This document shows positions 25,259-34,336 of a DNA stretch of 64,000 bases, piece by piece. The notes under the pieces are model-generated. The model saw only the letters and a program-made list of their open reading frames with translations. It was not told the DNA's origin and made no database searches. The position numbers and the translations under genes were made by a program. The stretch comes from Bacteroidales bacterium UBA4070 (GTDB lineage: Bacteria; Bacteroidota; Bacteroidia; Bacteroidales; VadinHA17), in NCBI GenBank assembly GCA_002383485.1, contig DFYY01000022.1, positions 1-64,000 on the forward strand, given 5' to 3'. Each line of letters starts with the position of its first letter. Within the stretch, counting starts at the first letter, position 1.

Positions 25259-27334
25259 ATGGAAGAAAAGAAGAGATATTTCTCCCGGTTTGGCGCGGCA
25301 TCAATGCTGATGATTGCAGCTCTGCTGATGACTGTGACAATTGAAGCCCAGACTCAGAATCCGGTTCAGGTCACGGTCCCCGTTACTATCTCCGGAGAGA
25401 AGACAGTAGCGGAAGGGAAGGTATACTATATTCACCAGGTGCAGAAGGGGCAGACGCTTTATTCGATTGCCAGGGCCTATACCGTAACCGTTGATCTGCT
25501 GATACGCGAGAATGCAATTGCAGACAATGGTATAAAGGAGGGCCAGGTTCTCAGGATTCCTGCCGCTGCCGTGGCACAGGGACAGGTGGCAGCAAAGAAC
25601 GCGCAGGCGAAAAACCCGCAGCAGTCAGGCGGACAGACCCCGGGACAGACCCCGGGACAGGCAACAGGACAGACTTCAGGTCAGGTTAGCGGACAGCCGC
25701 GAACTAACGGGTCTGCCACTGCAGATGCAGTACGCACCACTCAATCTGCCACGAAGCAGGCGAACCAGAATGAACGCTATATTTATCACCGCGTCAGCAG
25801 AGGCGAGACTCTCGGAACCATTGCAGGCCAATACGGTATATCTGTACCCGACCTTAAGCGGGCGAACAGGGGCCTGCTCTTTCCTCACGAGGGTGATTAC
25901 CTTCTGATTCCAAAAAATAAAATCTCTCCTGCACAGGCAGGCAGGAGAACAGTACTGCCGGTCAATGAGATTCCGGTTGATACCGTTTTACAGGATACAA
26001 TGACAGTTGAAGAGGAGAAGGAGTCATTTACTCTCCCCGCATCAAGGACAGAGATTGACCGGTTGCAGGGCTCCGTCAGGGTGGCCGTGCTTCTGCCTTT
26101 CTTTATAAAGGAAAACAACGCCAGATTCCATGCTGATTCAACCAACATTGACACGGATGGGAACAGGAACTACAGAGAGCAGGGCAGATATTCAGGTGCC
26201 ATCTACGACGGCAGCCTCCCGTTTCTTGAAGCCTATGAGGGAATCCTGGTTGCCGTTGACAGTCTCAGGTCACTTGGCCTGACAGTTGAACTCGACGTGT
26301 ATGATACCGGTGCTGACACGACGGGTCTTCACCTGCTCATTCTCTCAGGTGCACTGGCCGGCGTAGATCTTATCATCGGGCCGGTATTTTCATACCACAT
26401 AGAACAGATCGCCGGCTGGGCCGCGGAAAGGGATATACCAATCGTTTCTCCGGTGCCGCTGCGTGACAGGGACATCACCCTCAATAAACCAACACTTTAC
26501 AGGGTCTTCCCTTCGGAGTCCGTCATTCGTGAAACAATGGCCCGGGAACTGATGTCACACCCTGAAAGCAAGGTGATATTCCTTCATTCTGACAGTTCCA
26601 TGTATGATCCGGCCACCTCCGCGCTATGGCGAAGGGTAATTGAAGCCACCGGAGGCGATAGTGCTGTTGCAGAGGGCAGGCTTGTGGCTCATCATTATAC
26701 GGGAGTGACGCAGCAGAGAAATGTTTATGGTAACGTTTCTACACTCGAGAACCTGCTGGATCCTGCACGTGAAAACATCATAGTTCTGGCCACAGCACAG
26801 ACCCCGATAGTCAGCTCCGCCTTTTCAGCCCTCCACAGCCTGATCAAACGTTATAATATAAAGGTGCTCGGGTATCCTGAGATAAGGGGACTGGAGACAA
26901 TTGACCTCAAGTATTACTATGACCTCGAGCTCTTTATTCCGGCAGAGAGCTATGTCGACTTTCAATCACCTGCCACGCAGGCATTCAGCTCACTGTTTAT
27001 GAAAAAGTTCCGTACTGAACCGATGGCGGAGAGCTTTGTGTGGAGGGGATTTGATGTTGCATGGTATTTCATAGGAGGAATAGCGTATCGCGGAAAAGAA
27101 TTTCTCCGGGATCCGGGCACTTTTAATCCAGCCCTCCTATGTCTTGAACCAGATTTCAGGCGCGACAGCCGTCAGAACGGTTATGAGAACAGGGGTATCT
27201 TCTTCCTTCACTATCACAAGGATATGACCATAGAGATCAAACGGCCATGGACGCAGCCGGTTGTGGAAGAGGTATTTCAGAATCCGTTCAGGAAGCCTTT
27301 CCCGGGTTCATCAGGACATAATCGAGAACGATAG
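25259..27334 (+). CDS. Secreted protein: two LysM domains fused to a periplasmic-binding-type receptor domain
   Basis: 691 residues. An N-terminal signal/anchor (about 10-31) precedes LysM 1 (about 53-98, VQKGQTLYSIARAYTV), a Gly/Gln/Thr-rich linker with tandem GQTPGQT-type repeats (about 120-150), and LysM 2 (about 174-218, VSRGETLGTIAGQYGI). Then comes a large type-1 periplasmic-binding domain (about 275-685) with VAVLLPFF, DLIIGPVFSYHIEQIAGWA and a closing hinge region. LysM binds peptidoglycan; the receptor domain resembles amino-acid ABC-transport binding proteins, but no transporter is adjacent. The architecture recurs in Bacteroidota. The 3' end overlaps the convergent TPR gene by 47 bp. 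Confidence 0.88.
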   Translation: MEEKKRYFSRFGAASMLMIAALLMTVTIEAQTQNPVQVTVPVTISGEKTVAEGKVYYIHQVQKGQTLYSIARAYTVTVDLLIRENAIADNGIKEGQVLRIPAAAVAQGQVAAKNAQAKNPQQSGGQTPGQTPGQATGQTSGQVSGQPRTNGSATADAVRTTQSATKQANQNERYIYHRVSRGETLGTIAGQYGISVPDLKRANRGLLFPHEGDYLLIPKNKISPAQAGRRTVLPVNEIPVDTVLQDTMTVEEEKESFTLPASRTEIDRLQGSVRVAVLLPFFIKENNARFHADSTNIDTDGNRNYREQGRYSGAIYDGSLPFLEAYEGILVAVDSLRSLGLTVELDVYDTGADTTGLHLLILSGALAGVDLIIGPVFSYHIEQIAGWAAERDIPIVSPVPLRDRDITLNKPTLYRVFPSESVIRETMARELMSHPESKVIFLHSDSSMYDPATSALWRRVIEATGGDSAVAEGRLVAHHYTGVTQQRNVYGNVSTLENLLDPARENIIVLATAQTPIVSSAFSALHSLIKRYNIKVLGYPEIRGLETIDLKYYYDLELFIPAESYVDFQSPATQAFSSLFMKKFRTEPMAESFVWRGFDVAWYFIGGIAYRGKEFLRDPGTFNPALLCLEPDFRRDSRQNGYENRGIFFLHYHKDMTIEIKRPWTQPVVEEVFQNPFRKPFPGSSGHNRER
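25630..25696 (+). repeat. Imperfect tandem repeat encoding the inter-LysM linker
   Basis: A 12-base unit close to GGACAGACCCCG is repeated about five times and encodes a GQTP/GQTS-type linker. The first two copies are nearly identical, so it is a likely site for length variation. Confidence 0.7.
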
Positions 27335-29528
27335 GTATATCGTCGGGATTGACTCCGTTGGCGGTTAGGACCGGAATGTCATCATTAAAGGCATTGATGA
27401 ATGCCTCAGAAGTCATCTCTCCTCCTGCCGTTGCGCTCAGGTAGTGCTCTGCAGCCTTGCGAATATTGCCTTGACAAAGAGCAAGATGGCCCATATTGAT
27501 CCTGTCATAGGGGGTGAGGCCTGTTTCTGACAATCTTTCGAAATACTTTTCTGCTTCCTTATAATTGCCTGTAACGAGATAGCACCAGGCTATAGGTCTC
27601 AAAACCCTTGAATTTCCCGGTTTTTCATACTCTACCCTGAAATAGAGCTTCAGGGCCTCCTCGTAATTTCCGGTGTCAAGGCAGCAATGGGCTGCCATAA
27701 GTATTGTATTCAGGTCGTCCGGTTCGTTTTGCATCGCTTTGCGGTAAGCTTCCAGGGCTTCACCGGGCCGCCCGAGCTTACGCAGGCAGAGTCCTGTCTT
27801 GCGCAGGGTCCAGGTCCTGGCTTCGATCATCAGCGCCAGTGAGTACTTCTCCAGTGCTTTGTCATATTTGCCCTCCTTCTGGTAACAGTAACCTGCTTTT
27901 TCGTACAGTTCCGCATCGTCCTTCACCGTTGCAAGCAAAGTGAGATAGAGCCCCAGGGCATCTTCATAGTACTCCTTGCTGAAGAAGTAATCAGCCAGCG
28001 ACCGGTCATCTGCCGTTGATCCGAATATTTTTCGGTAGAACAGTGAGTTGTAGATATCCAGCCTACCGGTGAAGAAGTCGTCGAACTCGTTCCTGAAATC
28101 GGAAAGTTTGAAAAACCGGTAGAGATCATGCACGTACTGTGTCACTGTAGTCCTGAACAGTGCAGCAGGATCGGTGAGCTCATTGTCATACTTCATCTGC
28201 TCCAGACCCTCCAGCTCCATTTTGAATACCTTGAGCATCAGGCTTTTCTGGTCTGCCGGCAGAAATTCCATATTGAGGATGAGAGAGTATTTGTCTGAGT
28301 TGCAGATGAAGGGGGTCTTGTAAAGAGCTTCTGCCAGCTCATTTATAGAAGGCCCGAGGATCTCATCCCTGAAAATTGAATCCACCGCCTCATGATCCGG
28401 GTAAAAAGGTATGAACCAGTTGCGAAGCTCCCTGAAAAAATCGAACCTTTTCAGACCTGCGAAGGCAGACATGTAGACATCCGATCCCTCCATCTGAAGG
28501 TTTGTAAGTTCCTCCATTGTTTTAAACATCTCCTCCGATCCTCTGAACATCTCGGACCAGTCGGGATTTTGTCCCTCTTCGGGATTGTCTCCCAGAATTT
28601 TGTCAAGGTCGAGCTTTTCTTCAATGCGTGGCTTGAGTTTGACAACCTGGGGGAGGATCTCCTCATTCATCCTCTTTGTGAGCTTCTCGGTGTAGCGTGA
28701 TCTGGTAGCCTGAAGCACAACGATGCGGCATCTCTCCCTGAAGTTGCCCCCCTCGGTAAGGTCACTGACCATCTTCATAACATCCGGGTAAAGGCCAAGC
28801 CGGTCATTATGGTAATACATGGTAAATACCAGTCCGGTGACAGCCCGTTCAGCGACGTGTGGTGTCGTGTCATTGGTGAGTTGTGCAAGGAGTCTGGTCT
28901 TGTTTGGATCCCAGACCCGCAGGCTGCTGAGAGTCACGGCGCTGACAAAGGATGAGATGTCATACCATGCGAAACGGCCCGAACCTATGAGCAGGTTCAT
29001 CAGGCTCTCCTCTGCTTCCCCGTAATAGTCTGTCAGCCAGAGATGGTTGAAGATGATGCCGGACATCTTTTCCTTCTCACGGGCAGTATCGCTTTCAGGG
29101 TCAGTACGGCTTATCTCGGCTGAAGCAAGCAGATCATCAAGGCGCGACTTGAATACGAGTTCATCGACATTCTGTACTATTGTTCCGCCTCTCTGACCCT
29201 TTTCATTCTGTTCCTTTGCTCTGACAGAATATGTGTACCAGCCTGAATAACGTGCCAAAATGTCCTGCTTGATTCTGTCGTTAAGCCTGAGAATATTCTG
29301 AAGGAGTCTGTTGTAAACCTTCTGTCTCTCCGGGTCCTGGATTCCGTCTACTGTATACTGAAGTATGTTACGGTATGTCATCTGCAGTTCCTGGAATTCA
29401 TTCCTTAGCTCTCCAACAGACACATTGTCAAGCATATCAGACATTATCTCAAGACCCTGCCTGACCTTTTTCCGAACGACAAGGTTGCATACGCTTCTAT
29501 GCTGCAGTATGATTGTATTGATATTCAT
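27288..29528 (-). CDS. Tetratricopeptide-repeat protein of unknown function
   Basis: A 746-residue protein without a signal peptide. The N-terminal two thirds are helical and conserved in Bacteroidota (KVRQGLEIMSDML; LQMTYRNILQYTVDGIQDPERQKVYNRL). From about 535 onward there are at least five TPR units (AELYEKAGYCYQKEGKYDKALEKY, TWTLRKTGLCLRKLGRPGEALEAY, and so on). It is probably a protein-protein scaffold. The stop lies inside the 3' end of the convergent LysM gene. The patatin gene lies downstream in genome order but upstream in transcription, 61 bp away. Confidence 0.85.
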   Translation of the reverse strand: MNINTIILQHRSVCNLVVRKKVRQGLEIMSDMLDNVSVGELRNEFQELQMTYRNILQYTVDGIQDPERQKVYNRLLQNILRLNDRIKQDILARYSGWYTYSVRAKEQNEKGQRGGTIVQNVDELVFKSRLDDLLASAEISRTDPESDTAREKEKMSGIIFNHLWLTDYYGEAEESLMNLLIGSGRFAWYDISSFVSAVTLSSLRVWDPNKTRLLAQLTNDTTPHVAERAVTGLVFTMYYHNDRLGLYPDVMKMVSDLTEGGNFRERCRIVVLQATRSRYTEKLTKRMNEEILPQVVKLKPRIEEKLDLDKILGDNPEEGQNPDWSEMFRGSEEMFKTMEELTNLQMEGSDVYMSAFAGLKRFDFFRELRNWFIPFYPDHEAVDSIFRDEILGPSINELAEALYKTPFICNSDKYSLILNMEFLPADQKSLMLKVFKMELEGLEQMKYDNELTDPAALFRTTVTQYVHDLYRFFKLSDFRNEFDDFFTGRLDIYNSLFYRKIFGSTADDRSLADYFFSKEYYEDALGLYLTLLATVKDDAELYEKAGYCYQKEGKYDKALEKYSLALMIEARTWTLRKTGLCLRKLGRPGEALEAYRKAMQNEPDDLNTILMAAHCCLDTGNYEEALKLYFRVEYEKPGNSRVLRPIAWCYLVTGNYKEAEKYFERLSETGLTPYDRINMGHLALCQGNIRKAAEHYLSATAGGEMTSEAFINAFNDDIPVLTANGVNPDDIPIVLDYVLMNPGKAS

Positions 29529-29589
29529 TTTGTCTTCAGGGGTCGTTTCCCCGGTTTAGGAAATGCAACAATCAGGCCACGTCCAGTGT

Positions 29590-31857
29590 TCAGAAGGTGA
29601 AGCCCATGCTGGCGTATCCCTTGATACTCCTGAAGAGCAACTGCCTGTCATAGATGCCGTGCATGATCCCTATCCTGACGGGGCCGGCCACTGTCATGTA
29701 TCCGGCTCCTATTCCGTATCCTCCCATTATGGTGAATCCGTATTCACGGGATGGTTCCTTGAGCGCGAAGAGATTGACTTCGGCAGTCAGGTGAAGGCCC
29801 GTTGCGATTTCAACGTCTGTACCGAACCGGATCCCTCCCAGGTTCCTGATCATGATCTGGTTGGGATGGAATCCGATGGCACTTATTGAACGATCTGTTA
29901 TAGCGTCTGTTCCTCCGAGGAGCCAGAAGTCATTGCCGCCGGTTATTGAATCCGCTCCTGTTGTAAACAGGAAATCACCTCCGAGATTGACTGTAACCCT
30001 TGCTGAGGGTGACGCGTAGGTGTTGAATGCGGCGCGCGCCGCCCAGTTCCGGTCAAATGAGAAGGGGGATTCATCATCTGGCGGGCCGTAGACAAGCCTC
30101 CGTGATCCCTCTCTGACCGAGGCCCGTAACAGTTTTGACGAGGAGAGAGACAATCCATAGATGATTCCCTGATCAGGGAAGTGCTTTCGGTCAAGGGTAT
30201 TTGCCTGGTAGCTGTAGGTCAGTCTCAGGTAATCGTATGAAAACCTACTGATCCGGGTAGAAGAGACAAAGTCAGGGATGAGGTGCTGGTTCTCGAATGA
30301 GGCTGAAAGGGTCATGAGGTGATTGAGATTCAGTCTTTTGCTCAGTGACAGTGCGGTATTGAAATTCTGGCTCAGCATCGGGCCGGTCTCATTTCTCAGC
30401 TGAATGAGAGGGAAGCGTGTATTGTCAGCAAAGAATGATGCTTCCACTCCGAATTTCTGACTTCTGTCAACGAACTGTATGGCACTGATGCGGAGACGGT
30501 AGTACTGCCCTATGAATGAATCGAGATTGATTACAGAGCTGGGTGTGACCAGGTCTCTGACAGAGAGGCTGATGACTGCTCCGGCACTCAGGGCAGGGTC
30601 ATAGTGAAGTGAGCCGTAGAGCATTGCCCTGGGCCGTTCAATGCATTCGATCTCCAGTGTCAGCAGGTTCCCTTCAGGAACGATTCTGTATTTCACCTTC
30701 TCGAACCAGTTTTTGCCGTAGAGAAGCTCTATCCGCTCGTTCAGAAGGTTTCTGTCAACATCCTCTCCCGTCCTGATATCGAGAACACCGATGATCTGCC
30801 AGTCAGGAATGATGCTGTTTCCTTTAACCCTTATATTGTTGAAGCGGTAGTATCTGACTTCAGGCAGCGGCACCACTTCTCTTGCTGGTCCGAAAGAGTT
30901 GAGTGAATCAGCCAGCCGCCGGAATTGATCACTGTATTTCAGCGCTTCGCGGTAGCCCTTTTCAACGATTGAATCAGGGTGGCTGAATGACAGGGTGCTG
31001 ACCCCGGGCAGATCAGGCTCTATCATAATGTCTGTCTGGCGTTTCTGGTCCTCGTAGTCAGCCAGGCTGGTAAATAATCCGATCTGTTTGAGGATGCCGT
31101 AGGCAGATTCAAGGTCTTTCACTGTATACCCCTTGAAACTTACGTAAGAGCCAATAACAATATCAGCTCCCATTTCGCGCAGCTCGGTGGCAGCATAATT
31201 GCGAATCACGCCGCCGTCTACCAGCACGGCAGTGTCGGTTTTTACAGGTGTAAATACTGTGGGGATGGCTATGCTTGCCCTTATGGCGTCCGGAAGATAT
31301 CCATGCCGGAAAATGACCCTTTTGCTCGTTTTCACATCCGTTGCCAGGCATAGGAATGGAATGGGAAGCCGTGAAAAATCAGTAATAGTTGCAGCAGGCC
31401 AGAAGTAATGATTCAGCCCGCTCTCTATGAGCTGACCGCTTATAAGTCCGGAGGGTATCTTTATAGAATTACGGGTTATGGGAAGGGATATGAGGCTGTT
31501 GTGAAAATGTCTCTTTTCAAGAAAGATTATCTTGTTTTCCGGTATCCTGTCGGACATTGCTGACCCCCAGTCATAAGCCCTGAACATGCCTGCGATACTG
31601 TCAGGGGAGTAGCCCATGGCGTACATGCCTCCGACAATACTTCCCATGCTCACACCGGTAATGTAATCCGGCTTCAGTCCTGCCTCCTCCATGGCTCTGA
31701 TAACACCTATGTGGGCCAGCCCCTTTGCTCCGCCTCCGCTGAGAGCCAGTCCCAGCTTTGGCCTTAGTGATGCAGACTGAGCTCCAAGGTCCAGTGGCAG
31801 GAAGGACGCAAGGGCAACAGCAAGCATCGCGGTTAAAAGTATTTGTTTTGCTCTCAT
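29590..31857 (-). CDS. Patatin-like phospholipase fused to an Omp85-type barrel (type Vd secretion-like)
   Basis: 755 residues. A signal peptide (about 1-26) precedes a patatin domain (about 35-235) with the oxyanion-hole GGGAKG, nucleophile elbow GVSMG and catalytic-dyad DGG (VLVDGGVIRN). One POTRA-like module follows (about 340-420, YRFNNIRVKGNSIIPDW), then a 16-stranded Omp85/BamA-type barrel ending in the terminal phenylalanine signature ASMGFTF. This is the architecture of PlpD-type proteins, which place a lipase at the outer membrane. Substrate is unknown; presumed lipid acyl hydrolase. Confidence 0.92.
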   Translation of the reverse strand: MRAKQILLTAMLAVALASFLPLDLGAQSASLRPKLGLALSGGGAKGLAHIGVIRAMEEAGLKPDYITGVSMGSIVGGMYAMGYSPDSIAGMFRAYDWGSAMSDRIPENKIIFLEKRHFHNSLISLPITRNSIKIPSGLISGQLIESGLNHYFWPAATITDFSRLPIPFLCLATDVKTSKRVIFRHGYLPDAIRASIAIPTVFTPVKTDTAVLVDGGVIRNYAATELREMGADIVIGSYVSFKGYTVKDLESAYGILKQIGLFTSLADYEDQKRQTDIMIEPDLPGVSTLSFSHPDSIVEKGYREALKYSDQFRRLADSLNSFGPAREVVPLPEVRYYRFNNIRVKGNSIIPDWQIIGVLDIRTGEDVDRNLLNERIELLYGKNWFEKVKYRIVPEGNLLTLEIECIERPRAMLYGSLHYDPALSAGAVISLSVRDLVTPSSVINLDSFIGQYYRLRISAIQFVDRSQKFGVEASFFADNTRFPLIQLRNETGPMLSQNFNTALSLSKRLNLNHLMTLSASFENQHLIPDFVSSTRISRFSYDYLRLTYSYQANTLDRKHFPDQGIIYGLSLSSSKLLRASVREGSRRLVYGPPDDESPFSFDRNWAARAAFNTYASPSARVTVNLGGDFLFTTGADSITGGNDFWLLGGTDAITDRSISAIGFHPNQIMIRNLGGIRFGTDVEIATGLHLTAEVNLFALKEPSREYGFTIMGGYGIGAGYMTVAGPVRIGIMHGIYDRQLLFRSIKGYASMGFTF

Positions 31858-31959
31858 CTTACTTTCCGCATAATTTTACGGCCTTTGGCCATATTTATGA
31901 AGATATCTCTTTTCCTGCAAATTCGGGACCAATTTAGGCAGATTATGTAACTTGGCAGC

Positions 31960-33756
31960 GTGAAAAAAGGAGAAAAAAGCTACACGAGATGGCTTCCTGC
32001 AACGGTTAAGGAGATGGAGGCGCTGGGGTGGGAAAGGCCAGATGTGATCCTTTTCACGGGCGATGCATATATTGACCATCCTTCGTTCGGAGCGGCCGTC
32101 ATCGCACGGGTTCTGGAGGCAGCAGGGATGCGTGTGGCTGTTGTTCCTCAACCCAACTGGCGCGATGACCTGCGCGATTTCAGGAAGTTTGGAGAGCCGC
32201 GTTTCTTCTTTGCCGTTACTGCCGGTAACATGGACTCCATGGTGAACCATTACACTGCCACCCGCAGACTTCGTTCAGATGATGCCTACACTGCCGGCGG
32301 TGCGGCAGGTTTCAGACCTGATTATGCCACCGTCGTCTACACACGGATACTTAAACAGCTCTTTCCTTCCACACCCGTACTGACAGGTGGAATTGAGGCA
32401 TCGATGAGGCGTCTCATGCATTACGACTACTGGAAGGATAGCCTTGAACCATCGATACTCATAAGCAGCGGCGCTGACATGCTGATCTACGGCATGGCCG
32501 AGAGAGCCGTGGCTGAGCTGGCACGGAGGGTTATGTCCGGTGAACGCCTGACGGAGATGGCTGATCTGCCCCAGTCAGCTTACGTAAGACCGGCCGGAAC
32601 ACCTCTGCCCATATTAACCGGGGTAAAGGACATGGAGTTGCATCCCTGCAATGAGGCGCTCGCTTCGAGGAAAGCCTATGCGGAAAATTTTGTCCTGTTT
32701 GAAAAGACGAGCAACAGCATGAGGCCTGTCAGGCTTATTGAGAAGTGCGACGACAGGTTTGTGATTGTCAATCCTCCGCTGCCTCCTGCCACAGAGTCGG
32801 AAACTGATGCTGTATATGACCTTCCCTACCAATACGCACCTCACCCGCGATATGACAGGAAGGGAGCCATCCCGGCATGGGAGATGATTAAGTTCTCCGT
32901 GAACATCCATCGCGGCTGTTTTGGCGGCTGCAGCTTCTGCGCCATCGCCGCGCACCAGGGAAAGTTTATAAGCAGCCGGTCAGAGGCCTCGGTCATGAGG
33001 GAGGTGGAGAAGATAAGCAGGATGGAGGGATTCAGGGGGTATCTCTCCGATCTGGGAGGACCCTCAGCAAATATGTACAGGATGGCCGGCAGGGACAGGG
33101 ATCGTTGCATGAAGTGCGGCAGACCTTCATGCATCTGGCCTTCGGTGTGTGATAATCTGGATACCTCGCACGAGGCGCTGAATGCTCTCTACAGAAAAGT
33201 TAACACACTACCCTACATAAAGAAGGCTTTTGTAAGCAGCGGGGTACGGTATGACCTTCTGATGAAGGAGTACAACCGGGAGGCCGGAAGGGCTGAGGAG
33301 AAATACCTCACCGAGCTGGTTTTGAACCATACCAGCGGCAGGCTGAAGGTGGCGCCTGAACATACTGATGACGAGGTGCTGTATCTGATGAGAAAGACTC
33401 CTTTCCGTCATTTCAGGAAGCTGCGTGAGAAGTTCTTCGGGATAGTCAGGAAGCACGGACTTAAGTTTGAACTTATTCCTTACTTCATCTCTGCGCATCC
33501 GGGCACAACAGAGAAGAAGATGGGTGAGCTGGCAAGGGAGCTGTCCGATCTTGGTTTGCATCCCGAGCAGGTACAGGATTTCACCCCCACGCCCATGACC
33601 CTCGCCACCGCGATGTATTACCTGGGATTTGATCCCTACACCGGCAAAAAGGTTTATGTTGCCAGGGATATAGAAGAGAAGCGGAGACAGAAGGGGTATT
33701 TTTTTAAGTCGAAAGTGGAAAGTGGAAAGTCAAAAGGTATCAGGTCACGTACCTGA
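31960..33756 (+). CDS. YgiQ family radical SAM protein
   Basis: A 598-residue UPF0313/YgiQ protein. The start is a GTG, which leads into the conserved RWLPATVKEMEALGWERPDVILFTGDAY. A B12-binding-like N-terminal region precedes the radical-SAM core with cluster cysteines Cys320, Cys324 and Cys327 (GCFGGCSFC), followed by a further cysteine cluster (CMKCGRPSCIWPSVC). The reaction is unknown. The last about 16 residues (SKVESGKSKGIRSRT) are encoded by a 7-base tandem repeat, so the native C-terminus has probably been extended. Confidence 0.92.
   Translation: MKKGEKSYTRWLPATVKEMEALGWERPDVILFTGDAYIDHPSFGAAVIARVLEAAGMRVAVVPQPNWRDDLRDFRKFGEPRFFFAVTAGNMDSMVNHYTATRRLRSDDAYTAGGAAGFRPDYATVVYTRILKQLFPSTPVLTGGIEASMRRLMHYDYWKDSLEPSILISSGADMLIYGMAERAVAELARRVMSGERLTEMADLPQSAYVRPAGTPLPILTGVKDMELHPCNEALASRKAYAENFVLFEKTSNSMRPVRLIEKCDDRFVIVNPPLPPATESETDAVYDLPYQYAPHPRYDRKGAIPAWEMIKFSVNIHRGCFGGCSFCAIAAHQGKFISSRSEASVMREVEKISRMEGFRGYLSDLGGPSANMYRMAGRDRDRCMKCGRPSCIWPSVCDNLDTSHEALNALYRKVNTLPYIKKAFVSSGVRYDLLMKEYNREAGRAEEKYLTELVLNHTSGRLKVAPEHTDDEVLYLMRKTPFRHFRKLREKFFGIVRKHGLKFELIPYFISAHPGTTEKKMGELARELSDLGLHPEQVQDFTPTPMTLATAMYYLGFDPYTGKKVYVARDIEEKRRQKGYFFKSKVESGKSKGIRSRT
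33706..33733 (+). repeat. Seven-base tandem repeat at the ygiQ 3' end
   Basis: AAGTCGA, AAGTGGA, AAGTGGA, AAGTCAA: four 7-base units read through in frame as the C-terminal tail of the radical SAM protein. Unit length equals that of the repeat at 13671. Confidence 0.8.
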
Positions 33757-33782
33757 GTTAAGGGCCGTGACCTATTGCCTGA

Positions 33783-33828
33783 TGCCTAAAAAAAAGAGGC
33801 CGTCAAACCGGCCTCTTTTTTTTAGGCA
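33783..33828. terminator. Bidirectional terminator between ygiQ and the hydrogenase operon
   Basis: A perfect 20-bp inverted repeat with a 6-nt loop: TGCCT, eight A, GAGGCCG, then CGGCCTC, eight T, AGGCA. A/T runs on both flanks of the G+C core allow termination from either side. The hydC stop codon (33822-33824) lies within the right arm. Confidence 0.92.
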
Positions 33829-34304
33829 TATTCCTTCAGGATGGCTTTGACATCATCGGGAGCGACCCTTCCGTATGTCTTGTCACCGACGAGCACCACC
33901 GGTGCCAGACCGCATGCGCCAACACAGCGGAGGCTTGAGAGGGAGAATTTACCGTCAGGGGTGGTCTGTCCGACCTGCAGGGAGAGCTCTTTCTTAAACT
34001 CGTCAAGAACCTTCTCGGCGCCTCTGACATAGCATGCTGTGCCCATACAGATACTGATCGGATGCTTGCCCTTGGGGGTCATCGTGAAGAAGGAGTAAAA
34101 GGTCACCACACCGTAGACCTGTGCGGTGGATATATTAAGTTTGGAAGCAATCACCTCCTGCACTTCAGCGGGAAGATATCCAAAATGTTCCTGTGTTTTG
34201 TGAAGTACATTTATCAGCTCCAGCGGTTCATTATTGAAAGAATCGCAGATCTCGTTGATCTTGTCAACATCTTGCTGTCTCAGTTCAATCTTTATACTTG
34301 ACAT
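33822..34304 (-). CDS. hydC: NADH-dependent [FeFe] hydrogenase, gamma subunit (NuoE-like)
   Basis: A 160-residue thioredoxin-like 2Fe-2S protein with cluster cysteines Cys86, Cys91, Cys127 and Cys131 (CMGTAC...CVGAC), as in NuoE and HydC. It passes electrons between the NADH-oxidising beta subunit and the hydrogenase. It is the last gene of the operon, 32 bp after hydA, and its last codons are inside the terminator stem. Confidence 0.93.
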   Translation of the reverse strand: MSSIKIELRQQDVDKINEICDSFNNEPLELINVLHKTQEHFGYLPAEVQEVIASKLNISTAQVYGVVTFYSFFTMTPKGKHPISICMGTACYVRGAEKVLDEFKKELSLQVGQTTPDGKFSLSSLRCVGACGLAPVVLVGDKTYGRVAPDDVKAILKEYA

Positions 34305-34336
34305 CTCTTTGAATTTTAATGTTTATAACCCGGATT

